Source: an uncultured Mycobacterium sp. (GTDB lineage: Bacteria; Actinomycetota; Actinomycetes; Mycobacteriales; Mycobacteriaceae). From it: a stretch of 64,000 nt of DNA. Made by a program: the position numbers and the translations under genes. Where the stretch lies: NCBI GenBank assembly GCA_900078375.1, contig FLQS01000089.1, positions 62,001-126,000 of the forward strand. Reading direction: 5' to 3'. The notes under the pieces were generated by a model, which ran no database searches, was not told where the DNA came from, and saw nothing but the letters and a program-made list of their open reading frames with translations. Shown here one piece after another: positions 45,301 through 53,068 of this stretch (position 1 is its first letter; the number at the start of each line of letters is the position of its first letter).

Positions 45301-46640
45301 GGGCGCTTGGGTGTGCCGGTCGAACGAGCTTCGCCGTCGAGCAGGATCGCGACCGCACCCAGCGGCCGGTCCCACATGTCGATCAGCCGGTTCATGGTCT
45401 GCAGGACCCGCCTGCCGAGTATGTCGGCCGACGATGCCCCGAGTGCGTTGTCGGTGACCTCCACGAGCAGCGTCAGTTCGGCGTCACCGCGGTAGGCGGC
45501 GATGGTCACCGGGAAGTGCGTCAGGCTCTCCATCGCGGCCGGTCGGAAGCGGACCTGTCCGGCGATGAACTCATGGCCACCGACGACGTCTCCGGGCGGG
45601 AAGCTCTCGTAGACCAGCAGGGTGTCGAACATCTCGCCCACCCCGGCGAAGGTGCGGAGCTGGGAGTGCGTCAGATGGCTGTGGTCACGCAGCTCTGCGG
45701 CTTCTCGTTGCAGGGCCGAACAATGCTGGGCGACAGTCATGTTCGGATTCAGGCGGACCCGCAGCGGAATCGTGTTGATGAACAACCCGACCATGGTCTC
45801 GACACCGGCCAGTTCCGGGGGACGCCCGGACACGGTAACCCCGAACACGACGTCGTCGCGATCGGTCAGCCGCGACAGGATGAGCGCCCAGGCCATCTGG
45901 AGCAGGGTGTTGAGGGTGACGCCGCGGGCGCGTGCCGCCGCAGCGAGCTGTTCGGCGTCGGCAGCGGGCAGTGTCAGCTCGGTGCGCTTGGGCAGCCCGG
46001 CACCGTCCCCCCCGAGCGCCGGTGACAGCAGGGTCGGCCCCGGCATGCCCGCCAGGTGTTGGCGCCAGAGGAGTTCGCCGACTTGCGGATCGCGGTCCGC
46101 GAGCCAGCCGATGTAGTCGCGATACAGCCGAGGCGCGGGCAGCGTATCCCGGTCGCCGCCTCCGCGGTACAGCGCGAGCATCTCACCGATGAACACCGGC
46201 AGCGACCACCCGTCGATCACGATGTGGTGCGCGGTGACCACCAACCGCCAACGCTGGCCGGGCAGTTCGATGAGCAGGAAGCGGATCAACGGGCCGTCGT
46301 GCAAGGTGAACCGCCTGCCGCGTTCGTATTGTTCGAGCGCGGCTGCCTGATCGTCATCGGCGCGTACCTGCTGCCACGGCAGTTCGACTGTCGACGGCAC
46401 GATCTGGACCGGACGCGGGAGGTCCTGATGCCAGAAGCTGGCCCGCAGATTGGGGTGGCGCACCAGCATGGCCGAGGCGCAGTCCCGCAGCAGGGCGACG
46501 TCGAGCGGCCCGGACACGTCGGCCGTCATCGCGATGACGTACGGGTCCTCGGCGTCGGGCCCGATCAGCGTGGCGCGCGAGTACAACCCAAGCTGCAGCG
46601 GCGACAACGCCAGCACGTCGTCGATGTCAGGAGTGGTCAC
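42336..46640 (-). CDS. mbtF: Mycobactin NRPS MbtF (C-A-PCP-E-like)
   Basis: About 1434 residues. Order: condensation domain (catalytic AHHIVIDG, about residue 140), adenylation domain (FTSGTTGEPKG near 585; specificity segment SFAFDAAWQPL; NCYGPTETTVEA), carrier domain (ELGLDSIVAL, Ser near 970) and a C-terminal epimerase/condensation-like domain with LLLVVHVLAMDPGSW, where the second His of the HH motif is Val. The overall pattern matches M. tuberculosis MbtF (about 1461), which activates the terminal lysine that becomes the cyclic hydroxamate. I chose GTG 46640 because it forms a GTGA overlap with the mbtE stop; an ATG seven codons upstream would overlap more. No thioesterase follows, so release may depend on the terminal domain. 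Confidence 0.93.
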   Translation of the reverse strand: MTTPDIDDVLALSPLQLGLYSRATLIGPDAEDPYVIAMTADVSGPLDVALLRDCASAMLVRHPNLRASFWHQDLPRPVQIVPSTVELPWQQVRADDDQAAALEQYERGRRFTLHDGPLIRFLLIELPGQRWRLVVTAHHIVIDGWSLPVFIGEMLALYRGGGDRDTLPAPRLYRDYIGWLADRDPQVGELLWRQHLAGMPGPTLLSPALGGDGAGLPKRTELTLPAADAEQLAAAARARGVTLNTLLQMAWALILSRLTDRDDVVFGVTVSGRPPELAGVETMVGLFINTIPLRVRLNPNMTVAQHCSALQREAAELRDHSHLTHSQLRTFAGVGEMFDTLLVYESFPPGDVVGGHEFIAGQVRFRPAAMESLTHFPVTIAAYRGDAELTLLVEVTDNALGASSADILGRRVLQTMNRLIDMWDRPLGAVAILLDGEARSTGTPKRPGATSQLGVADRFAETAMAHSDSIALCWDGGQLNYGELHERSDRLAGLLAESGVRTETAVAIRLPRNADYVVAMLGVLKAGGMYVPLEPGMPAGRVESILAQTGATLVIDEDTMAAAHTAPRYSTPTAAGQAAYAVFTSGTTGEPKGVIGTHQALLAYIDDHAERMLRPAAERLGRPLRIGHAWSFAFDAAWQPLAGLLFGHAVHLIDETDRRDAEALVEIIDRHGIDMLDVTPSLFTNLRRAGLLDRGTVRVLALGGEAVGSVDWTDIRKACTQTLLAAHNCYGPTETTVEAVVAAIADHDAPVIGYPTRSTRAVVLDSWLQPVPDGVVGELYLAGEQVTRGYLGRPAETATRFVAVPGGGRMYRTGDLVRRDRDGAYAFIGRADAQIQVRGHRVEPGEIEAVLAEVPGVRHAHVAVHRQAAGPRLIAYIAGDVAVPDLRSVLRNRLPRYMMPHRVVVVEAIPMTANGKVDEAALAAEATTDESPELPGTPTEITLGQAVAQLLGLTEVDIDADLLELGLDSIVALSLVQAARRSGLPLRARLVLECGTLRELAAAADRDNAEELAAGPEPQGPIPALPAVHWLYEHGEPRRLAQIEAITLPPDATADRLRLLLDGIAAGHEMFRSRLDLATMTFLPGDLQTIPLTEVEVSGELGDAVAEHAATAIDRLDPERGYLAEARWLHRPGSAGVLLLVVHVLAMDPGSWRIVLGELTANWSTPVAPAGRSEAAGGVVPDVVGGERVSYRRWAHTLAERAAELDTVEFWAEQLDGDDPVLGARRIRPHVDRFGDLAITVSVTEADITSTLLRAQAPIQEVLAGACARLIARWRDKRGQGDSVPLVALETHGRTGADDTVGLLSAIYPLRIRPGEPMPEITGLPTDYALLRYLRSDTAERLRGFRGPQVLLNYLGRLDLDAGSLLDRGLLAHVPIMTEPNVAVRHELTLVAAVAGGKLVTQWRTVPDIFTDADVAALQSIWQDILQELAEAPR

Positions 46641-49600
46641 GACGGATGCGCCTTCGACCACGACGACTTCAGCGCATCCAGGTCGGCCGCCGACAGTCCC
46701 GACACACTCATCGCTTCGTGTCGCGTGTCCGCGCGATCATCGACCTGGCCGGGCTGCGGCCCGTCGTCGAGCGCGCCGGCCAGTGCTGCCACCGTCGGGT
46801 ACTCGAAGATCATCCGGGGCTCGACGGTCAGACCGGCGGTCCGCATCCTGGAAGCCAGCTGTACCGACAGGATGCTGTCGCCGCCGAGGGCGAAAAAGTC
46901 GTCGTCCCGGCCGATTCCGGCCACATCGAGTAACTGGCCCATGGCGGCCGCGACGGCCCGTTCGGTGTCCGTTCTGGCCGGCTCACTCGTCCCGGTGGTG
47001 TGCACCTCGGGTCGGGGCAGTCCGGGCCGGTTCAGCTTTCCGGATTCGGTCGAGGGCATCACGTCGAGCACCGAGATCGTCGACGGCGTCATGTAGCCCG
47101 GTAGCGCCGCAGCCACCGACGCGCGGACCGCCGCGACAAACGCCGCCGGGTCAGCGACGGGCGTGTGCGGCACCACATAGCCGGCCAAGCTGGCCCCGCC
47201 CGGTCCGTCCCAGGTGCGCGCTGCGGCGACCGCGACACCGTCGGCAGCCCTCAGCGCGGCCTCGACTTCGGCGAGTTCGACCCGGAATCCGCGCACCTTC
47301 ACCTGGTGGTCGGTGCGGCCGACGAACTCGAGTCGGCCGTCCTCGGTCCAGCGGCCACGGTCGCCACTGCGGTAGAAGCGTGACCCCGGTTCGGCGGCAT
47401 AGGGATTCGGGACGAACCGGGTTGCGGTCAGCCCCGGCTGCTTCCAGTAGCCGCGCGCGATCTGCTCGCCCGCGTAGTACAGCTCGCCGACGACGCCGAC
47501 CGGTACCGGCTGCAGCGCATCGTCGAGCAGGTAGACCTGCGACCCCTCCATGGGCTTGCCGATCGTGGGGGTAGGCAGGTCCAGCGGGCCACGGATCAGC
47601 GCACCCGAGGTCTCGGTGGCGCCGATAGCGTTCAGCAGTTCGACGGTCGGGCTGTCGCCCACGCACGCGACGAGGCGCTGCAGCAGCGACACGTTGACCG
47701 GTTCACCACAGGTCACCAGCCGGCGCAGCGCTCGGACGGCATCCGGGGTGCTGTCGACGAGGGCGGACACCAGGCTGGCGACTCCGGTGACCTGGACCAC
47801 CGAGTGCCGTTCGATCAGGCCCGCCAACGCCTCGGCGTCGCGGTGCTCGACGTCGTCGGCGACGATCAGCGTCGAACCGGCCACCAGCCCGGCCAGCGTC
47901 TCGATGCACCCCTCGAGGAACGTCATCGGGGCCTGTGCCAGCCTGATGTCGTCGCCGGGCACCGGGTAGTGCTTGACTTGCCAGGTCAAGCGCGTGCTCA
48001 TCGCCCGATGGGTGCCCACGACGCCCTTCGGCTTGCCGGTGGACCCCGAGGTGAACATGAGGTACATCGGGTCGTCCGGACGCGGCGGGGCAAGGGGCGC
48101 AACCGGAACCGTGGCATCCAGCTCGGCCCGAATGCCCGGATCGTCCATCGAGATCAACGTGACGCCGTCGGCGGCGGGCATCGTCGCGCCGGCCTCGGCG
48201 GTGACGACCACGACCTCCGGCGCGACGTCGTCGAGCATGAATTGTTTGCGCGCCCGCGGGTAGCCCGGATCAAGCGGGAAGAACCCGGCTCCCGCCTTCA
48301 TGACGCCGACCAGGGCGACCACGAGGTCGATTCCGCGGCGCATCGACATCCCGACCAGCGAGCCCGGACCGACACCGTGGCGCACGAGCAGATGCGCGAA
48401 CCGATCCGAGCGGTGATGCAGCGCAGGGTAATCCAGGGACTGGTCACCGCATCGCAACGCCACCCGGTCCGTGCCCCAGGCGCGGCTGGCCTCGAGCAGT
48501 TCCGGCACCGTCCTGGCTCGGTCGGCGGGCGACGCGATACCTCGGCTCTGCGCGAGCACCTGATCCAGTTCGGCCGCCCCGAGCAGGTTGACATCGCGCA
48601 ACGTGGCGTCGGGATCGGTGGCGAACGCGTCGATCACCTGGTTTAGCCAGAAGGTGAAGCGCTGCATCGTCGAGGGGTGGTACAGCTCGGTGCGGTAGAT
48701 GACGTGGCCGCGGTAGCCGTCGTCGCCGACGAAGAAGTTCACGCTCAGATCAGCGTGCGCCACATCGAATGTCGGCTCCAGCGCGGTGAACCTGGTCTCG
48801 CCGTCGGGTGCGGCCTCGATCAGCTGATTCTCGGGCAGCTCTTCGCGAACGTGCACGACGACTCCGAATAGCGGGTTGCGTGACAACGACCGCACCGGGT
48901 TGATCGCGTCCACCACCCTGTCGAAGGGAAGGTCCTGGTTGGCATAGGCGGACAGCGCCATCTCGCGGGCGCGCAGCAGCGCCTCGCGCAGCGTCGGGTT
49001 ACCCGACAGATCGTTGCGCAGCACCAGGATATTGACGAAAAAGCCGACCAGCCGATCCAATTCGGTGTCGGCGCGGCCGGCCACCGGGGTGCCCAGCGGG
49101 ATGTCGTTGCCGCCGCCGGCTTTGTTCAGGACAACGGCGACGGCGGTCTGCAGGAGCATGAACTCGGTGATGCCCAGCTCTCGGCTGAGTGCGGTGAGCC
49201 GGTCCCGGACGCGGGAGTCGAATCGCAGCGGGATGGCCGCGCCGGCCCCGCCCGCGATCGGCGGCCGGGGCAGATCCGGCCGCAGCCCGGTGTCCTCGGG
49301 CAGCCCGTCGAGCTGGCACACCCAGTACTGCCGCTGCGCATCCATCAGTTCGGTGTCGGAGAGCAGCTCGGCCTGCCATGCCGCGTAATCGCGGTACTGG
49401 ATGGGCAGCGGCAGCCAGGACGGCCCCGTCCCCTCGCGCCGCGCGCGGTAGGCGGTGAGCACGTCGGTGAACAGCACACCGGCCGACCAGTGGTCGGCGG
49501 CGATGTGATGCACGACCATCGACAGCACGCATCCCTCGGGCGTACGTAACACCGCGATGCGGATCGGCAGCTCCGACTCGAGTTGGAAGCGGTGTGCCCG

Positions 49601-52600
49601 TTCGCCGTCGAGTTGCGTTGTCAGCCAATCCCCGTCCGGACCGTCGAGGCGCCGCACATCGATGGTGTCGGCGCTCTCCACGACCTGACGGGGAATGCCG
49701 TCGATCTCGCGGTAGACGGTGCGCAGGATCTCGTGGCGGGCGACCGCGTCGCCGACCGCGCCGACCAGTGCGTCGACATCACACGGCCCGGTCAACCTGG
49801 CCGCGAAGGGGATGTTGTTCACCGGGCTGGGGCCATCGACGCGGTACTGGAACCAGCTGCGCAGCTGGGCGGCCGACAGCGGGGAATGCTCGGCATCGGT
49901 GTTGCGGGCGACGAGCTGCGGACGTAGCGAATTCGCCTGGCCGTCCGGCAGATCGTCGATCAGCGCCGCAAGCTCGCCGGGGGTGCCGCGCTCGAACACG
50001 TCGCGCACGCTGACCTCGACCCCACAGGCCTCGCGGACCGCGGCGACCAATTTGGTAGCCAGCAGTGAGTGTCCGCCGAGGCTGAAGAACGAGTCGTCGC
50101 AGCCGACCTCGCCGGCCCCGAGTAGCTCGGCGAACAGCGCGGCGACGGCGCGTTCGGTCTCGGTGACCGGTGCGCGATAGTCGACGGCCGGTCCGATCTC
50201 GGGTTCGGGCAGCGCTGGCCGGTCCAGTTTCCCGTTGGCGGTGACCGGGATTTCGTCGATGGCGACGTAGGCGGCCGGGATCATGTAGTCGGGCAGTGCG
50301 GCGGCGACGCGGCTCTTGATGCGATCGATGTCGACGATGTCACCGGCGACCGGCGTCACGTAGGCGATCAGGCTCTTCCCGAGATGCGGCAGCTCGGCGG
50401 CGATCACGACCGCGTTGCCGACACTGGGATCCACGGTGATGGCTGCGGCCACCTCGCCGAGCTCGATACGGAAGCCGCGAATCTTGACCTGTTCGTCGGC
50501 GCGGCCGACGAACTCGAGGTCACCGTTGCGGTTGCGCCGAGCCAGGTCGCCCGTGCGGTAGAGCCGGCCGCCCGGGTTGAACGGGTCGGCGACAAACCGT
50601 TCGGCCGTCAGCACCGGGCGGCCGTGGTAGCCGTGCGCCAGTTGTGCTCCACCGATGTAGATTTCGCCGATCACATCGACAGGCACGGGGCGCAGTGCAT
50701 TGTCGAGTAGATAGAGCGTGGTGTTGATCTTCGGCTTGCCGATGGGCACCACGCCGGTGCCCTGCCTGCCCTCGACCTTGTAGCGCGAGGCGTTGATGAT
50801 CGCTTCGGTAGGCCCGTAGAAGTTGTGTAGCAGCGCATCGAAGGTGGCGTGGAACTTGTCGGCCAGCTCGCCGGGCAGAGCTTCACCACCGATCGGCACC
50901 CGGCGCAGGGTGCGCCACTGCTCGACTCCGGGCAGCGACAGGAAAAGTCCGAGCAGCGACGGCACGAAGTGCATCGACGTAATGGCCTCACGCTGAAGCA
51001 GATCGGTGAGGTAGCCGATATCGCGCAGCCCGTCACTGCGCGGAATCACCAGGCGTGCACCCTGGGCGAGAACCCCGAAGATCTCGCCGATCGACACATC
51101 GAAGCTCGGCGAGGCCACCTGTAGCAGCCGGTCATCCGGACCGATCTGGTACTCGTCGGCGAACCACCGGAAGTAGTCGGCAACGGGTCGGTGCGGCACC
51201 GGAACACCCTTGGGCAAGCCGGTCGAGCCCGACGTGTAGATCAGGTACGCGGTGTTGGCCGGACCGAATGGCCGGACCAGATCCGACGGTGCGAGGTTAT
51301 CGCCAGGGAGATTCTCTGTTCCCGTTATCGGTTCGCGCACCACAATTTTGGGATCGGCGTCGGCGAGGATGTAGGCGATTCGGTCGGCTGGGTATTCGGG
51401 ATCGACGGGGAGATAGACCGCGCCGGCCTTTGCAATACCCAGGGCGGTGACCACCAGCTCCGGTGATTTGTCCAGCAGCACCGCGACCCGGTCTTCGGCG
51501 CCGATCCCCTGTGCGACCAGCCAGCGCGCATGCTGATTGGCCGCCTCGTTGACCTCGCGATAGCTGTACCGGCGACCCTCGTAGACGACGGCTGTCGCGT
51601 CCGGCTGCTGCGCGGCGCGATCGGCGATCAGCTCACCGAGTGTCAGTGCCGGGCAGTCGAAGTCCGCACCGTGAGACATCTGCTCCAGCCAGGCCGCATC
51701 GGCGTCGTCCAGCACAGTCAGGTCGGCCAGCACCCGATCGGGGTGGGACAGCGCGTCGGCGAGGAGCACGGTGAAACTGTCCAGAAGTTGCCGGGCCAGC
51801 TTTCCGTCGATCACCTCGGTCAGGTACTCGACCTCCACCTGAACCTCACCGCCGGTGAACTCGACCATGAAACCCAAAGGCAACTGCGCGAACTGGCCGC
51901 GGAACTCGGCCCGTTGGCAGCGCACACCGGGCGGATTGAAGCCGTCGCCATCGGACTCACGCATGCCGAAGCCCACCCGCGCCATCCGCTCGACGCCGTA
52001 GCGGCGGTCCGGGTTGAGTTCCCGCACCACCCGGTCGAGGTTGATCCGCTGGTGGGCGAATGCGCCCACCGCGGTCTCGCGTGCGGCCGTCACCAATTCG
52101 CGAAAGGTGGTCCAGCGGTTGGGCCGCATCCGCAGCGCGACGGTGTTGCCGTAGTAGCCGATGACGTCATCCGAATGGCGGTTGAGAACCGGTGCGGCGA
52201 CCAGGAAGTCGTCGGCGTGGGTGTAGCGGTGCAGCAGTGCCGAGAATGCGGCCAGCAGCACCATGTACGGTGTCGCACCGGCCTCGTGTGCCAGTTTCGT
52301 CACCGCGTCGACGGTGTCGGCGCCCAATCGGGTCGCGCGCCGGTCGGCTCGCCATGCAGACGGCACCGCAGATCCCTTGGGACCAGGCAGTTCCAGCGGT
52401 TCGGGTGGGTCGACGAGCAGCGCGCGCCAATACTCCACATCGGCGTCATCGCTACCTGACGGCGGTGCCGGAGCCGGCGCCAACGGTTCCAGCACCTCGT
52501 CGGTGTAGGCGCGGGTGAGGTCGGCGAAGAACACCCGCCAGGAGGCGTCGTCCCAGGCGATGTGATGGGCCGCCAGCAACAGCACGTGCTCGCCCGCGCC

Positions 52601-53068
52601 GACCCGGGCCAGGGTAATCCGTAGCGGCGCCTCGGCGCTCAGGTCGAACGGTGTGGTGAACGCTCGCTGCGCGAGCACCTCCAGACGCAACCCACGGGCC
52701 TGCGGGCTCAGCTCGCACAACTCGTGCTGGGCCCAGCCCGGTTTCAGGTCCTCGTGCACGCACGCGCTCGGTTCTCCGTCAGCGCCGGCGTGGTACGTGG
52801 TGCGCAGTATCGAGTGGCGGGCGGCGACGGCGTCGACCGCCGCGCGCAGCCGGTCCGCGTCGAGCTCGCCGATCAACCGATACGAGACGCCGACGTTCAG
52901 CAGTGCGCCGGTGGGGTCGATGGACTGGACGAACCACATTCGGCGCTGACCGTCCGTCATTACCGCAGAATCGGCGGCAGCCGTTGGTTCCGCCAGCAGT
53001 CCGCGCTGAGCGAGCCTGTGGCGCAACAGCTCCAGCCGATGTTGATCGGCATCAAGGGTGTCAGTCAT
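46637..53068 (-). CDS. mbtE: MbtE-type NRPS with an extra C-terminal A-PCP module (C-A-PCP-C-A-PCP)
   Basis: A 2143-residue NRPS; M. tuberculosis MbtE is about 1682. Order: C1 (AAHHIAWDD at 167-174), A1 (YTSGSTGLPKG near 611; SFDVSIGEIF at 655-664), PCP1 (LGGHS, Ser1001), C2 (VVHHIAADH at 1186-1193), A2 (FTSGSTGKPKG at 1672-1682; TFLEGCIE at 1716-1723; YRSGD; SGKLNR near 2010) and PCP2 (LGGDS, Ser2065), then an acceptor-docking-like tail. C1 to C2 match MbtE and should add hydroxylysine. A2-PCP2 is additional. Its core motifs are intact, but the Asp that holds the alpha-amino group is Leu1718 and Glu1719 follows. No PKS gene is present, so I infer that this module supplies the spacer usually made by MbtC/MbtD. 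Confidence 0.92.
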   Translation of the reverse strand: MTDTLDADQHRLELLRHRLAQRGLLAEPTAAADSAVMTDGQRRMWFVQSIDPTGALLNVGVSYRLIGELDADRLRAAVDAVAARHSILRTTYHAGADGEPSACVHEDLKPGWAQHELCELSPQARGLRLEVLAQRAFTTPFDLSAEAPLRITLARVGAGEHVLLLAAHHIAWDDASWRVFFADLTRAYTDEVLEPLAPAPAPPSGSDDADVEYWRALLVDPPEPLELPGPKGSAVPSAWRADRRATRLGADTVDAVTKLAHEAGATPYMVLLAAFSALLHRYTHADDFLVAAPVLNRHSDDVIGYYGNTVALRMRPNRWTTFRELVTAARETAVGAFAHQRINLDRVVRELNPDRRYGVERMARVGFGMRESDGDGFNPPGVRCQRAEFRGQFAQLPLGFMVEFTGGEVQVEVEYLTEVIDGKLARQLLDSFTVLLADALSHPDRVLADLTVLDDADAAWLEQMSHGADFDCPALTLGELIADRAAQQPDATAVVYEGRRYSYREVNEAANQHARWLVAQGIGAEDRVAVLLDKSPELVVTALGIAKAGAVYLPVDPEYPADRIAYILADADPKIVVREPITGTENLPGDNLAPSDLVRPFGPANTAYLIYTSGSTGLPKGVPVPHRPVADYFRWFADEYQIGPDDRLLQVASPSFDVSIGEIFGVLAQGARLVIPRSDGLRDIGYLTDLLQREAITSMHFVPSLLGLFLSLPGVEQWRTLRRVPIGGEALPGELADKFHATFDALLHNFYGPTEAIINASRYKVEGRQGTGVVPIGKPKINTTLYLLDNALRPVPVDVIGEIYIGGAQLAHGYHGRPVLTAERFVADPFNPGGRLYRTGDLARRNRNGDLEFVGRADEQVKIRGFRIELGEVAAAITVDPSVGNAVVIAAELPHLGKSLIAYVTPVAGDIVDIDRIKSRVAAALPDYMIPAAYVAIDEIPVTANGKLDRPALPEPEIGPAVDYRAPVTETERAVAALFAELLGAGEVGCDDSFFSLGGHSLLATKLVAAVREACGVEVSVRDVFERGTPGELAALIDDLPDGQANSLRPQLVARNTDAEHSPLSAAQLRSWFQYRVDGPSPVNNIPFAARLTGPCDVDALVGAVGDAVARHEILRTVYREIDGIPRQVVESADTIDVRRLDGPDGDWLTTQLDGERAHRFQLESELPIRIAVLRTPEGCVLSMVVHHIAADHWSAGVLFTDVLTAYRARREGTGPSWLPLPIQYRDYAAWQAELLSDTELMDAQRQYWVCQLDGLPEDTGLRPDLPRPPIAGGAGAAIPLRFDSRVRDRLTALSRELGITEFMLLQTAVAVVLNKAGGGNDIPLGTPVAGRADTELDRLVGFFVNILVLRNDLSGNPTLREALLRAREMALSAYANQDLPFDRVVDAINPVRSLSRNPLFGVVVHVREELPENQLIEAAPDGETRFTALEPTFDVAHADLSVNFFVGDDGYRGHVIYRTELYHPSTMQRFTFWLNQVIDAFATDPDATLRDVNLLGAAELDQVLAQSRGIASPADRARTVPELLEASRAWGTDRVALRCGDQSLDYPALHHRSDRFAHLLVRHGVGPGSLVGMSMRRGIDLVVALVGVMKAGAGFFPLDPGYPRARKQFMLDDVAPEVVVVTAEAGATMPAADGVTLISMDDPGIRAELDATVPVAPLAPPRPDDPMYLMFTSGSTGKPKGVVGTHRAMSTRLTWQVKHYPVPGDDIRLAQAPMTFLEGCIETLAGLVAGSTLIVADDVEHRDAEALAGLIERHSVVQVTGVASLVSALVDSTPDAVRALRRLVTCGEPVNVSLLQRLVACVGDSPTVELLNAIGATETSGALIRGPLDLPTPTIGKPMEGSQVYLLDDALQPVPVGVVGELYYAGEQIARGYWKQPGLTATRFVPNPYAAEPGSRFYRSGDRGRWTEDGRLEFVGRTDHQVKVRGFRVELAEVEAALRAADGVAVAAARTWDGPGGASLAGYVVPHTPVADPAAFVAAVRASVAAALPGYMTPSTISVLDVMPSTESGKLNRPGLPRPEVHTTGTSEPARTDTERAVAAAMGQLLDVAGIGRDDDFFALGGDSILSVQLASRMRTAGLTVEPRMIFEYPTVAALAGALDDGPQPGQVDDRADTRHEAMSVSGLSAADLDALKSSWSKAHPS

